A stretch of 64,000 nt of DNA from Clostridia bacterium (GCA_017504945.1 JAFVQJ010000023.1:31565-95564), one strand, 5' to 3'. Positions 17,093-27,003 are shown, counted from the first letter of the stretch. The notes: generated by a model not told the origin, from the letters alone. Program-made: numbers and translations.

Positions 17093-18031
17093 ATGTCTGC
17101 AATAATATTTGAAAAAACCGAAAATTCATTTTTCCTCGTGCCCTCCGAGCTGGTAGACAGGTATCTCGACGGCGCAAGCGAGCTTGAGCTTAAGCTTATG
17201 CTCTATCTGCTTCGCAACGGAGGCAAGCTTCTTTCGGAGGATATGCTTGCGCAAAAATTCTCCGTTTCCGCAGAAGAAATAATGGGCGCCGTTGATTTTT
17301 GGGTAAAGAGCGGAATAATCGTTAAAAAGAACGAACGCTATTCGATAAATTTCTCGGTGAAGGACAGCCGTCCGAGCTATTCTGCCGACGTTATCGCAAA
17401 GCGGGTTGAGGGCGACCCGAATCTGAGGGCGCTTATAAACGGTGTAGAAACGCTGTTTGGCAAAATGCTCTCGCCCACCGAATTGAATTCTCTTATGACG
17501 CTCTACGAGTGGGACGGAATTTCCCCCGAGCTTATTTTGCTCATAATCTCGCATTGCAAGGAAAACGGCAAAAAGGGCTTTAAATACATAGAAAAGACCG
17601 CTGTCGAGTGGTTCGAGGCGGGAATAGACACGGTGGAAAAGGCAGAAGCCAAAATAAAGGAATCGGAGCGCAGAAAAAGCACCGAATACACCGTTCAGAA
17701 GATAATAGGCGCCGAAAACAGAGCGCTCACCGCCAAGGAAAAGGAATGCGTAAATGCTTGGATAAACGAGCTTGAGACAAGTGAAGAGCTTATATCCCGC
17801 GCATATGAAACCACCGTTGAGAAAACGGGAAAATACTCGATAGGCTATATGAACACCGTTTTGCGAAGCTGGCACACGCAGGGAATAAAAACGGTAAAGG
17901 ATCTTGAAAAGGATAAAAAGCCTGCCGCAAAGAAAACGTCCGCAAAGAGTAAGAACGCAAAGCTCAATGCGGGGAAATACGCCGAATACTCTTGGGAAAT
18001 ACTCAAAAACGAAACTGAAAATCTCGATTAA
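17093..18031 (+). CDS. DnaD domain protein
   Basis: The start is ATG 17093, 7 bp after AGGAGG. The 312-residue protein has an N-terminal winged-helix-like domain (residues 1-90) and one or two DnaD-type domains in the middle and C-terminal part (for example Y-E-W-D-G-I-S-P-E-L-I-L-L-I). It ends in a lysine-rich tail. DnaD-like proteins help load the replicative helicase at the origin or at restart sites. The gene sits 12 bp before a DnaI-type loader, which supports a shared role in primosome assembly. Confidence 0.88.
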   Translation: MSAIIFEKTENSFFLVPSELVDRYLDGASELELKLMLYLLRNGGKLLSEDMLAQKFSVSAEEIMGAVDFWVKSGIIVKKNERYSINFSVKDSRPSYSADVIAKRVEGDPNLRALINGVETLFGKMLSPTELNSLMTLYEWDGISPELILLIISHCKENGKKGFKYIEKTAVEWFEAGIDTVEKAEAKIKESERRKSTEYTVQKIIGAENRALTAKEKECVNAWINELETSEELISRAYETTVEKTGKYSIGYMNTVLRSWHTQGIKTVKDLEKDKKPAAKKTSAKSKNAKLNAGKYAEYSWEILKNETENLD

Positions 18032-18043
18032 CGGAGAATAAAG

Positions 18044-19063
18044 ATGTATAACGCAGAAGCATATAAGGCAGTACTTGCCAAATACGAAGCAAGGCGCATC
18101 CGCCGTGAGCGCGAGCTTGAGGAAAACAGAAAAAAGGCTATCACCTCGGTGCCGCAGATAGAGACCATCGACGCCGAGCTTGCATCGCTTGCCTCGGCGG
18201 CGGTGCTTAAGGCTATGAGCAGCGAGACCGAAAAGGCAAAGAAAAAGGCGATAAAGGAATTTAAGGAGAGAAGCGTTGAGCTTCAGGCGCAGAAGATAGA
18301 GCTTTTGGTAACGGGCGGCTTCTCCACCGATTTTCTCGATGAGAAATTTCAGTGCAAAAAATGTCAGGATAAGGGCTTTATCGGCACGAAAATGTGTGAT
18401 TGCTTCAGAAAAGAGCTTAATCGCGAGTGCTACGGAAGGACAAAGCTTGCCTCGATAATCGACGATTGCACCTTCAAAAGCTTTGATCTCAGCTTTTACG
18501 ACGACGAGCCCATTGCCGAATACGGCAGAAGCGCAAAGGAAAATATGAAGCGCGTTTACGACTATTGCCGTGAATACGCCGCAAGCTTCACCACCGCGTC
18601 GCCGAATTTACTTCTTACCGGTCAACCCGGGCTTGGAAAGACCTTCCTCTCCTCCGCGATAGCGAGAGAGGTAATAGACCGCGGCTTTTACGTGCTTTAC
18701 GAGAGCTGTCAGAATATACTCACGAGAATGGAAAACGCTAAATTCAAAAACTTGAACGACGATTTTTCCGATCTTTTAAGCTGTGAGCTGCTTATAATCG
18801 ACGATCTCGGCGCGGAATTCAAAACGCAGTTTTCCGAATCGTGCATTTATAATATAATCAACAGCCGAATAATCTCAAAGCTTCCCACCGTGATAAGCAC
18901 CAACCTCACGCCCGACGAGATATCGGAAAGCTACCACGAGAGGATAGGCTCGCGCATTTTGGGCGAATATACCACCGTTATGTTTTTGGGAACCGACGTA
19001 AGACTTCAAAAGCTTGCGCGCGCCTCGAAAAAGAAAAAGAATAAGGAAAAGACCGAGAGATGA
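18044..19063 (+). CDS. DnaI/DnaC-type helicase loader ATPase
   Basis: This 339-residue protein has a coiled-coil N-terminal region rich in lysine and glutamate. A cysteine cluster (C-K-K-C, then C-D-C, near residues 103-124) probably binds zinc, as in DnaI. An AAA+ domain follows, with Walker A G-Q-P-G-L-G-K-T near residue 190 and Walker B L-L-I-I-D-D-L-G. It should load the replicative helicase encoded at 58570. It overlaps the next start by 4 bp. Confidence 0.9.
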   Translation: MYNAEAYKAVLAKYEARRIRRERELEENRKKAITSVPQIETIDAELASLASAAVLKAMSSETEKAKKKAIKEFKERSVELQAQKIELLVTGGFSTDFLDEKFQCKKCQDKGFIGTKMCDCFRKELNRECYGRTKLASIIDDCTFKSFDLSFYDDEPIAEYGRSAKENMKRVYDYCREYAASFTTASPNLLLTGQPGLGKTFLSSAIAREVIDRGFYVLYESCQNILTRMENAKFKNLNDDFSDLLSCELLIIDDLGAEFKTQFSESCIYNIINSRIISKLPTVISTNLTPDEISESYHERIGSRILGEYTTVMFLGTDVRLQKLARASKKKKNKEKTER

Positions 19064-20400
19064 AAAGTCTTTATGACGTCGGCAGGGAATATGCAGAAAG
19101 CGATTACGCCGTATTCTCAATGCCGGGACATAAAAACAGAGCGAGCTTCGTTCTTCCCGAGGGCGCATATCGGTACGATTTTACCGAGCTTTCGGTGACC
19201 GACGATCTTTATTGCTCGGAAAACGGAATAAAAAATATTGAAATAACTGCCGAAAAGCTTTTTGGCAGTTATTTTTCGTGTCTTTCGGTGGCAGGTGCAT
19301 CGCTTTGCGTTATGGCGGCGATGGGCATTGCGAGAAAATTTACCGAAAAGATAGTGATATCGCGCTTTTGCCACTCGAGCGCGGTAAACGGAATGAGCAT
19401 TTTCGGGCTCACACCCGTCTGGCTCACGCAGAAGCGATGCGGCACCGCCTTTGCGCCTCTTTGTGCAGAGGAGATAGAGAGAAAAATAGCGGAGGACAGC
19501 TCAATAGGCGCCGTTTTTATAACCACTCCCGATTACTACGGTACCGTTACCGACCTTAAAGGGATATCAACGGTGTGCAAAAGGCACAAAAAGCTTTTGA
19601 TCGTAGATAACTCTCACGGCACTCACTTCGTGCTTGGCGGCACTCACCCGATAAAATACGCCGATATAACTTGCGATTCCCTTCACAAAACGCTGCCGTC
19701 GCTCACGGGAACGGCACTGCTCAATATTTCAAAGAGCCTTGAGAATAAGGTAGAAAAGGACGAGGTAAAGGATGTAATGAAGCGTCTTTCCTCCACGAGC
19801 CCCTCCTATTTGCTTGCACTTTCTGCGGAAAGCTGTATAAATTGGATGATAAAAGAGGGAAAAAGCGCCTATTTGAAGGCAAATCGGACGGCGCTTGAGG
19901 CAAGAGAAAAAATAGAGGCGCTCGGATTTGAGCTGAATTGCGGAAAGGTTGACCCCTGCAGAATATGTATCTCTGCGCTCGGCTTCGGAATTGACGGTAA
20001 GCGGCTTTACAGCCTTTTGCTTGACGAAAAGGTGGTCTGCGAGATGGCGGACGACGTTTTTGCCGTTGCGATATTAACGCCGTTTAACAGCGAGAGCGAC
20101 CTTTCCCGTCTTATAAACGCCCTTGAAAAGATTGCAAAAAACGGCAAAAAACGCCCTGCAAATATCCCGCCGCTTGAATTTTATATTCCGAAATGCGCCA
20201 AAAGGCTTGCATTTTTCGACGGCGAAAAAACCGAAAAGCTGCCCCTGTGTTCGTCGTATGGCAGAATATCTGCCGAAAACAAATATATTTATCCTCCCTC
20301 AAGACCGATAGTTCTCTGCGGCGAGATAATTGACGAAAAGGTAATAGATGAGCTTACCGCCGCGGGAGAAAAGACGGTAAGGGTAGTTTCGGAAAAATAA
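19060..20400 (+). CDS. Orn/Lys/Arg decarboxylase-type PLP enzyme
   Basis: This 446-residue fold-type I PLP protein has M-P-G-H-K-N-R near the N-terminus, D-N-S-H-G-T-H in the middle and the PLP-lysine motif D-S-L-H-K-T-L-P-S near residue 208. Relatives decarboxylate arginine or lysine, and YaaO-like paralogues occupy this position in the tmk/darA/holB cluster of Bacillota. A polyamine precursor reaction is plausible but the substrate is not determined. No tmk gene is present next to it. Confidence 0.87.
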   Translation: MKSLYDVGREYAESDYAVFSMPGHKNRASFVLPEGAYRYDFTELSVTDDLYCSENGIKNIEITAEKLFGSYFSCLSVAGASLCVMAAMGIARKFTEKIVISRFCHSSAVNGMSIFGLTPVWLTQKRCGTAFAPLCAEEIERKIAEDSSIGAVFITTPDYYGTVTDLKGISTVCKRHKKLLIVDNSHGTHFVLGGTHPIKYADITCDSLHKTLPSLTGTALLNISKSLENKVEKDEVKDVMKRLSSTSPSYLLALSAESCINWMIKEGKSAYLKANRTALEAREKIEALGFELNCGKVDPCRICISALGFGIDGKRLYSLLLDEKVVCEMADDVFAVAILTPFNSESDLSRLINALEKIAKNGKKRPANIPPLEFYIPKCAKRLAFFDGEKTEKLPLCSSYGRISAENKYIYPPSRPIVLCGEIIDEKVIDELTAAGEKTVRVVSEK

Positions 20401-20403
20401 TTA

Positions 20404-20432
20404 TTGTAATGTTTAAAAAAATATAGTATAAT
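20404..20432 (+). promoter_or_regulatory. Promoter for darA-holB-ricT
   Basis: TTGTAA (20404-20409) and TATAAT (20427-20432) are 17 bp apart, followed by an AAAGGG ribosome binding site before darA. Confidence 0.78.
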
Positions 20433-20465
20433 AATATATTAAGAAAATAAGAAAGGGCAAAAACA

Positions 20466-20789
20466 ATGAAACTTGTAATGGCAATTGTTAATAACGACGA
20501 CAGCAACAGAGTTCAGAAGGCGCTGGCAAGCGGCGGATTTTCGGCAACCAAGCTTGCAACCACCGGCGGTTTTCTTATGTCGGGAAATACTACCTTTATA
20601 ATAGGTACCGAGGACGAGCGCGTTACCGCTCTTATAGACATTTTGAGAATACACTCCAAAAGACGTTACGAAAGGCTTGAGACCGTTAACGTATCCGACG
20701 GCAGCTTTATCGCTCCCGCCTCCACCGAGATAATGGTCGGCGGCGCAACGGTATTCGTAATGAACGTCGAAAGGTTTGAAAAGATTTGA
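20466..20789 (+). CDS. darA: Cyclic di-AMP receptor DarA (PstA, YaaQ)
   Basis: This 107-residue PII-like protein matches DarA along its whole length, including M-A-I-V-N-N-D-D at the start, K-L-A-T-T-G-G-F-L in the middle and G-G-A-T-V-F-V-M near the end. It binds the second messenger cyclic di-AMP as a trimer; its output is poorly defined. Its stop overlaps the holB start, consistent with the conserved Bacillota cluster. Confidence 0.95.
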   Translation: MKLVMAIVNNDDSNRVQKALASGGFSATKLATTGGFLMSGNTTFIIGTEDERVTALIDILRIHSKRRYERLETVNVSDGSFIAPASTEIMVGGATVFVMNVERFEKI

Positions 20790-21769
20790 CAGGGCAGACA
20801 GGCATTATCGGAAACTCACGCAATATCGAGCTTATAAAGGCGCTTGCAAACGGCAAGAGCTTCGGTAATGCATTTCTGTTTTTAGGCAAAAAGGGGTCGG
20901 GAAGGCATTTGCTTGCCTCGCACCTTATGGCGTCGTTGCTTTGCGAAAAAAGCAACCATTGCGGCGAGTGCCGCGCCTGCAGACTGGCGCAAAAAGGCAT
21001 ACATCCCGATATTATCCTTCTCACCCCGGGTGAGAACAGGAAAAACGTCAGCGTTGAGGACGTAAGAGAGTTTGTAAAAGAGGCGTTTATGAAAACGGTT
21101 GAGGGAAAGAAAAAGTTCCTCGTTATAAACGACGTCGACAAGCTCAACGTTCAGTCGCAAAACGCTCTTCTCCTTGTGCTTGAGGAGCCGCCGGAGCAGA
21201 CGGTATTCGTGCTTTTTGCAGAAAATAAAAACCGCGTTTTGCAAACCGTGCTTTCGCGCTCCACCGTAATAAATACAGATATAATACCTATTAAAGATAT
21301 AGAAGAATACCTTATTGAAAAGGGAACGGAGCCAAAAAAGGCGCTGTATGCGGCAAGGCTCTCGGAGGGCTCCGTGGGAAAGGCGCTTGAGCTTTGCGAA
21401 GGCGAAAGGGACGAGAGTCAGATCTCGGAGGCGTTAAGGAGCTTTGCTCTTAAAAGTCCCTTTTTGGCGTATGAAAAATTTTTTTCACTCTCGCTTTCGA
21501 GCCGCGATGATATAATGGGGCTTGCAAAGGGAATTCTGGGCGCGGCAAGAGATCTTCTCGTTTACAAAGCCACGGGTAAAATAGAAAAAACGGAGTTTTT
21601 CTCCGATGAAGCGCTTATAATAAAGGCGTCCTCGGTGCTTTCCGAGGAGGGACTTATAAAGCTTATAACGGTAGCCGACGAGACCGTTTCGTTTGCGGAG
21701 CAAAACTGCAACGTCGGTGCGCTTTCGGCGAATTTATTTATAAAAGGTTGGGAATGTTTCAATGGTTGA
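20786..21769 (+). CDS. holB: DNA polymerase III delta-prime subunit
   Basis: The start is TTG 20786, overlapping the darA stop (TTGA) with AAAGG upstream. The 327-residue protein has a P-loop-like G-K-K-G-S-G-R, a zinc cluster C-G-E-C-R-A-C, and the clamp-loader segment L-L-V-L-E-E-P-P-E. These identify a clamp loader delta-prime AAA+ subunit. It overlaps ricT by 8 bp. Confidence 0.94.
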   Translation: MTGQTGIIGNSRNIELIKALANGKSFGNAFLFLGKKGSGRHLLASHLMASLLCEKSNHCGECRACRLAQKGIHPDIILLTPGENRKNVSVEDVREFVKEAFMKTVEGKKKFLVINDVDKLNVQSQNALLLVLEEPPEQTVFVLFAENKNRVLQTVLSRSTVINTDIIPIKDIEEYLIEKGTEPKKALYAARLSEGSVGKALELCEGERDESQISEALRSFALKSPFLAYEKFFSLSLSSRDDIMGLAKGILGAARDLLVYKATGKIEKTEFFSDEALIIKASSVLSEEGLIKLITVADETVSFAEQNCNVGALSANLFIKGWECFNG

Positions 21770-22637
21770 GGTAATAGGAGTTTCCTTTAAAAAATCCGGC
21801 AAGGTCTACTATTTCAGTCCGGGTAAACTAAAAATAGAAAAGGGTTATAACGTAATAGTCGAAACGGCGCGCGGCGTTGAATTCGGCTACGTGGCGTTCG
21901 GCAACCGCGAGGTTGACGAGTCGACTATCGTTGCCCCCTTGAAGCAGGTGCTTCGAATAGCCACCGAGAAGGATAAGCAAAATAACGAATCAAACCGTCA
22001 GCGCGAAAAAGAGGCGTTTGCGATATGCGAAAACAAGATAGCGAAGCACGGCCTTGAAATGAAGCTCGTTGACGTTGAATATACCTTCGACGGCAGTAAG
22101 ATACTGTTTTACTTCACGGCGGACGGCAGAGTTGATTTCAGAGAGCTCGTTAAGGATCTTGCTTCGGCATTTCGCACCCGCATAGAGCTTCGTCAGATAG
22201 GCGTGCGCGACGAGAGCAAGCTGCTCGGAGGTCTCGGAATATGCGGTCAGCCCTATTGCTGCTCGAGATTTTTAAACGATTTTCAGCCCGTTTCGATAAA
22301 AATGGCAAAGGAACAGGGGCTTTCTCTTAATCCCACCAAGATATCCGGTGCCTGCGGCAGACTTATGTGCTGTCTTAAATACGAGCAGGAGGCGTATGAG
22401 GAGCTTATAAAGAAAACGCCGCGAGTGGGCGCGATAGTCAAAACGCCCGACGGCGAGGGAACGGTAAGCGACGTAAATCTTCTTCGCGGAAGACTCAAGG
22501 TGAAACTGAAAAGCGAACTTCCCGACTCGGCACCGAAGGAATACGCCGCAAAAGAGGTAAGGCTTATCAAGAACGCCTCTAACAGACAAAACGACGAAAA
22601 TATAGATATGGAAGCTCTCAAAAAGCTTGAAGAATAA
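21762..22637 (+). CDS. ricT: PSP1-domain protein RicT (YaaT)
   Basis: This 291-residue protein carries the PSP1 domain and the cysteine pattern G-G-L-G-I-C-G-Q-P-Y-C-C with the later C-G-R-L-M-C-C, the iron-sulfur-binding region of RicT. In Bacillus RicT acts with RicA and RicF to modulate RNase Y cleavage; neither partner is in this window. Its position after holB is conserved. Confidence 0.95.
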   Translation: MVEVIGVSFKKSGKVYYFSPGKLKIEKGYNVIVETARGVEFGYVAFGNREVDESTIVAPLKQVLRIATEKDKQNNESNRQREKEAFAICENKIAKHGLEMKLVDVEYTFDGSKILFYFTADGRVDFRELVKDLASAFRTRIELRQIGVRDESKLLGGLGICGQPYCCSRFLNDFQPVSIKMAKEQGLSLNPTKISGACGRLMCCLKYEQEAYEELIKKTPRVGAIVKTPDGEGTVSDVNLLRGRLKVKLKSELPDSAPKEYAAKEVRLIKNASNRQNDENIDMEALKKLEE

Positions 22638-22680
22638 AAAATATCCGCTCTTTTAAAGAGCGGATATTTTTTATTTTTTT
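22636..22680. terminator. Terminator after ricT
   Basis: The stem ATATCCGCTC / GAGCGGATAT is followed by a long T-rich tail, between the convergent ricT and leucine-rich-repeat genes. Confidence 0.88.
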
Positions 22681-22686
22681 ACCGTT

Positions 22687-24537
22687 TTATTTTATTATCT
22701 TTATTCCGGTGGTGTTGTTGAAATCACCGAGATCGAGCGAAGAACAGCCGGAGCAGTATATCGAGCTTATATGCTCGTTGCCCGAAAGCGCGGCAATCGA
22801 GGTAACGGAGGTAACGCCGTTTATCTTAAGGTATTTAAGATTTTCGCACGATGCAAGGGGTGAAACGTCGGTAAATGCGTTTTGCTCGTTGAAGATGTCT
22901 GCCGATGCGGGCGAGTTTGAAATATCGAGCGTTACGACGTTTAACGACGCAAAGTCGGCAAGCGAGGTAATGCCGCAGTTTCTCGCGGTAAGCGTTGTGA
23001 GCGCAGAGGAGGAAAGGGCGGTAAAGCTGCTTACGGGGTTACCGCTTATATCCACCGACTTCAACGAGGTCTTGCCCGAAAGTGCCGAGATCGAGGTAAT
23101 GCCGTTGTTTGCAAGCTCGAGGTTCTGAAGCTTTCCGAGCTTCGCAAGAGCGTTTATCGACTGTATCTGGTTGCCGGAAAGCTCAAGCGTTACGAGCGAG
23201 GTGCATTTTTCAAGATCGACGATGCTGCTTATATTATTGTAGGCGGCGGTGAAGCTCTTGAGATTCTTGAGCGACTTAAGGGGAGAAAGCGATGAAATGC
23301 CGTTAAAGGAAACGCTCAGCGTTTCAAGCTTTGAATTGGAGCTGAACGCCGTGAGAGATTTGAGCTGATTCTGGTCGAATATCGCCGTCTTGAGATTTAC
23401 GAGCTGACTTATGGGCGTTACCGACGATATGAAGTTTGAGCTCATATCAACGTAGGTGAGGGTGGTTATGGAGCATATCGACTTGAATATCGCATTGGAT
23501 ACCGAGCAGTTTACGAGAGAGAGCGACTCGAGCGATGGTAGCTGTGAGAAATCGCAATACTCGGTAATTGACTGCTGATCCTTCAAATAAAGCGTTTTGA
23601 GGTTTTTGAAGTTGGGAAGATCTGCAAGCGAGGTAACGCTTCCGTCGCCGGTGTAGAGAGAGGAATCTATCTCCTCAAGAAGCATAATATCGGAGAATGT
23701 TATCGATTTAACGCTTTTTCCTAAATTTGCGGCAACTATCTTGCCGAGCACCGCGTCCTTAAAGGTGTATTTCTTGGAGGGATCGGCGAAGTTGTAGTTT
23801 ACGGTCGCAACGCGGCTTATGAGCCCTTCCGAATTTACGGCGACAGCCTTGACTACAAGACTGCTCTCATAGGCGCTGACGTCTATGGGATCACTGTATT
23901 TTGCCGACGAAACGGTGGGAACGGTGCCGTCAAGCGTGTAGTATATGTCACATTCCGAGTCGGTTGAAATGGTAACGGAGGTTACCTTTTCTGTGGTATT
24001 TGCAGAGGGGAGAATTCTCACCGCGGCAGGCGAGATATCGTCAAGCCTTGATTTTACCGAAAGGCTGGTAATGGAGTCGATAACGTCGTAGGCAGAGGTC
24101 ATTTTGCCTGCGCGAACGTAAAAGCCTATGAGGAAGGCGGGATATCTGTACTCGTTGGGAGCAAGATAAATGCCCTCGTCAACGGTCTTTAAAACGTTGT
24201 TTTCGTCGTTACACATCTCGTAGCATACGGCAAGCTTCAAACGGTAATCAACGTTATCCGCGGCAAGCGACACCGCCTCGGTGTAATGCTCGAGAGCGGA
24301 GGCGTAAAGCCCCTGATCGAAAAACTCGTTGCCCTTGTTAAAGGCGCTTACTGCGGCGCCGTTATTCGCAAGCAGGGTATTGTAAACGAATACCGATGAG
24401 AAAAAGAGAATAACGGTAACCGAGAAGGAAACTAACATGCGGAAAAAGACCGAAAGATGAAAATCGTGCTTCGGTTTTTTCTTTTTCGGCATTTTCTTAA
24501 GCTCTATTTTGTTTGAGGGAATTTTAGTGGTGTTCAT
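22687..24537 (-). CDS. Membrane-anchored leucine-rich-repeat protein with TPR and chitobiase-C-like domains
   Basis: This 616-residue protein has a lysine-rich cytoplasmic start, one membrane helix (about residues 31-53) and a TPR-like segment (about 60-130). A CHB_HEX_C-type domain follows (about 163-235, with Y-Y-T-L-D-G-T-V-P). About a dozen leucine-rich repeats (L-x-x-L-x-L-x-x-N) run to the end. The bulk should face outward. Internalin-like repeats suggest protein or glycan binding, but the partner is unknown. It lies 29 bp downstream of citrate synthase, with no terminator seen between them. Confidence 0.85.
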   Translation of the reverse strand: MNTTKIPSNKIELKKMPKKKKPKHDFHLSVFFRMLVSFSVTVILFFSSVFVYNTLLANNGAAVSAFNKGNEFFDQGLYASALEHYTEAVSLAADNVDYRLKLAVCYEMCNDENNVLKTVDEGIYLAPNEYRYPAFLIGFYVRAGKMTSAYDVIDSITSLSVKSRLDDISPAAVRILPSANTTEKVTSVTISTDSECDIYYTLDGTVPTVSSAKYSDPIDVSAYESSLVVKAVAVNSEGLISRVATVNYNFADPSKKYTFKDAVLGKIVAANLGKSVKSITFSDIMLLEEIDSSLYTGDGSVTSLADLPNFKNLKTLYLKDQQSITEYCDFSQLPSLESLSLVNCSVSNAIFKSICSITTLTYVDMSSNFISSVTPISQLVNLKTAIFDQNQLKSLTAFSSNSKLETLSVSFNGISSLSPLKSLKNLKSFTAAYNNISSIVDLEKCTSLVTLELSGNQIQSINALAKLGKLQNLELANNGITSISALSGKTSLKSVDISGNPVSSFTALSSSALTTLTARNCGITSLADFASLNVVTLDISNSPASADIFNEQNAFTDVSPLASCENLKYLKINGVTSVTSIAALSGNEHISSIYCSGCSSLDLGDFNNTTGIKIIK

Positions 24538-24566
24538 AAAATCACCTTTCGTAAAAAAGAAAACTG

Positions 24567-25928
24567 TTATTTTCTCGTTTTAAGAGGAGTATAGCGAATG
24601 GGAGTTGCAATGCTCTTGTAGGCGGGACGGATTATCTTCTTGCAGGAGGTAAGCTCTTCAAGACGGTGTGCGCTCCAGCCCGTTATTCTCGAAAGAGCAA
24701 ACAGGGGAGTGAAAAGCTCTGTGGGAATGCCGAGCATTTTATAAACGAAGCCCGAATACATATCTACGTTTGAGGATATCTGCTTTTCGCTCTTTTTATA
24801 TCTCGAATAGATATAAGGAGTGAGCTCTTCGACCTTTTTAATAAGATTAAACTCGTTGTAAAGGGCGGCATCCTTTTTCGCAAGCTTTTCGGCATACTGC
24901 TTCAAAAGGAGCGAGCGGGGATCGCTTAAGGTATAGACCGCGTGACCCATACCGTAGATAAGGCCCGATCTGTCGCATACCTCTTTTCTTATTATTCTTT
25001 CGAGGAAAGCAATTATTTCCTCGTCGTCCGACCAGTTGCTTACGCTTGACTTGATAACGTCCATCATCTCGACGACCTTGATGTTTGCACCGCCGTGCTT
25101 GGGACCCTTAAGCGAGTTTACCGCGCCCGATATTGCGGCGTAAATGTCGGTTCCCGATGAGGTGAGAACGCGGGTGGTGAAGGTGGAGTTGTTACCGCCG
25201 CCGTGCTCCGCGTGTAAAACAAGACAGAGGTCAAGAAGCTTGGCTTCCTCGTCGGTATATCCTTCCTTTCCTCTTATGAGAGAGAGGAAGGCCTCGGCGA
25301 TGGATTTGCTTTTTGAGGAGAGAGCGGGAATATCGACCTCCGAAAGTCTGCCCTGCTCGTTCAAGTAGTTTAAAGCGATTATGATGGGGAAGCGTGCGAT
25401 AAGCTCGACCGACTGGCGAATCGAGTTTTCAAGCGAGCAATCGTCGGCTCTCTTGTCGTATGAGTAGAGGGCAAGCACCGAGGAGGCAAGCTTGTTCATA
25501 TAGTTAGAGGTCTTAATGCCCTTTATTACGGATTCAACGTATCCGTCGGGCAGGCGGCTCGCATCGAAGAGAATAGTCTTGAAGCGGTCAAGCTGCTGGG
25601 CATTGGGAAGCTTTCCGAAGAGGAGAAGATATGCGGTCTCCTCAAAGCCGTAGCGATCGTCGGCGGTGATGCCGCTTACTATATCGTTGATATTTATGCC
25701 GCGGTAGATCAGCTCGCCCTTGCAGGGCTTTTTCTCACCCTCGTCGATGATATAGCCGTGAACGTTACATATCTTGGTAAGACCTGCTATAACACCAGTT
25801 CCGTCGCTGTTGCGGAGTCCGCGCTTGACGGCTATCTTGTTATAATATGAATTATCGAGGTTGTTATACTTCTCGTATCTGTTTACGACCTCGTTAATAA
25901 ACGTCTGATATTGCTTTGTAGTAGTCAT
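24567..25928 (-). CDS. gltA: Citrate synthase
   Basis: This 453-residue enzyme has the catalytic histidine region L-H-A-E-H-G-G-G-N-N-S-T-F and the second motif Y-G-M-G-H-A-V-Y, followed by S-D-P-R. It condenses oxaloacetate and acetyl-CoA. The start ATG 25928 follows AGGATG by 7-9 bp; a GTG three codons upstream overlaps that site and is less likely. It is close in size and pattern to clostridial citrate synthases, often part of an incomplete oxidative branch to 2-oxoglutarate. No aconitase or isocitrate dehydrogenase is adjacent. Confidence 0.95.
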   Translation of the reverse strand: MTTTKQYQTFINEVVNRYEKYNNLDNSYYNKIAVKRGLRNSDGTGVIAGLTKICNVHGYIIDEGEKKPCKGELIYRGININDIVSGITADDRYGFEETAYLLLFGKLPNAQQLDRFKTILFDASRLPDGYVESVIKGIKTSNYMNKLASSVLALYSYDKRADDCSLENSIRQSVELIARFPIIIALNYLNEQGRLSEVDIPALSSKSKSIAEAFLSLIRGKEGYTDEEAKLLDLCLVLHAEHGGGNNSTFTTRVLTSSGTDIYAAISGAVNSLKGPKHGGANIKVVEMMDVIKSSVSNWSDDEEIIAFLERIIRKEVCDRSGLIYGMGHAVYTLSDPRSLLLKQYAEKLAKKDAALYNEFNLIKKVEELTPYIYSRYKKSEKQISSNVDMYSGFVYKMLGIPTELFTPLFALSRITGWSAHRLEELTSCKKIIRPAYKSIATPIRYTPLKTRK

Positions 25929-26058
25929 AATTATCACATCCTAACGTATATATTAATATATTTCACAAAAATAATTAAGAGAAAATGCAATAAAATTTTT
26001 TAAATTACTATAAAAACACTATAATATTATTATAAAATGCGATGGAAGGAAAAGAAAT

Positions 26059-27003
26059 ATGAGACTTTTGAAATTTTTGTGCATAGTGATCGCGCTCTCT
26101 CTGCCGATAGTTACGGTGCCTTATTTTTTCGCTTCGGCGGTAAGGCTTAAAGGAGGAGTGGACGAAAATACCGTGATATCGGTCTACGACGTTTCGCTTT
26201 CGCAAAGAACGGAAATGAGGCTTTTTGACTATCTTTGCGGCGTCGTGGCGGCTGAAATGCCTGCTCTCTACAACGTAGAGGCGCTTAAGGCGCAGGCTGT
26301 GGCGGCGTTTACATATTTTGCAAAGAGAGCCGAGTCGGGAGAGGAAAGCGAGGCGCATGCGGGCTGTGCCGTCTGCACAAGCTCCTCTCATTGCAGCGCC
26401 TTTATAAACGAGGAGCGTCAGAAAGAGCGTTGGGGAGAAAATTACGGTGTCTACCGCACGAAAATAGAGGAGGCGGTGAGAGCCGTTTACGGAAAGGTGA
26501 TAACCTACGGCGGAAAAGCCATCGACGCTCTCTATTTTGCGCGCTCGTCGGGCAAGACTGAAAGCGCCGCGGACGTTTGGGGCAATCACTACGGCTATCT
26601 TACAGCCGTCAACAGCGAGGTCGACGAGAGCGGGAGCGGCTTTGTGTCGGAGGTGGTAATGAGCCTTTCGGAGTTTGAGGAAAAATTTAAGGAAAAATAT
26701 CCGAATGCAAGCGAAAGTGGGATATTCACAGAGGTTGCTCGCTCCGGATCGGGCGGAGTTTTGTCGGCAAAGGTGCTTGGGGTTACCGTTACGGGCAGAG
26801 AGCTTCGCTCGATGTACTCCCTCAATTCCACTAATTTTACGGTAAGCGAGCAGGACGGAAAGATAACCTTTACCGTAAAGGGAAAGGGACACGGCGTGGG
26901 TATGAGCCAATACGGCGCAAACGCAATGGCAAAGCTCGGCTACGGCTGGGAGGAGATAATAAAGCACTATTATACCGGCGTGGAAATATCAAATTACCGA
27001 TAA
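26059..27003 (+). CDS. spoIID: Stage II sporulation protein D
   Basis: This 314-residue protein has an N-terminal membrane helix, the segment E-M-P-A-L-Y-N-V-E-A-L-K-A-Q-A-V-A-A, and the conserved C-terminal G-H-G-V-G-M-S-Q-Y-G-A. These identify SpoIID, a lytic transglycosylase that trims peptidoglycan with SpoIIM and SpoIIP during engulfment. It precedes the SpoIIQ-like gene, an arrangement common in Bacillota. Mother-cell sigma-E control is expected from the family; I did not find a clear sigma-E promoter. Confidence 0.93.
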   Translation: MRLLKFLCIVIALSLPIVTVPYFFASAVRLKGGVDENTVISVYDVSLSQRTEMRLFDYLCGVVAAEMPALYNVEALKAQAVAAFTYFAKRAESGEESEAHAGCAVCTSSSHCSAFINEERQKERWGENYGVYRTKIEEAVRAVYGKVITYGGKAIDALYFARSSGKTESAADVWGNHYGYLTAVNSEVDESGSGFVSEVVMSLSEFEEKFKEKYPNASESGIFTEVARSGSGGVLSAKVLGVTVTGRELRSMYSLNSTNFTVSEQDGKITFTVKGKGHGVGMSQYGANAMAKLGYGWEEIIKHYYTGVEISNYR

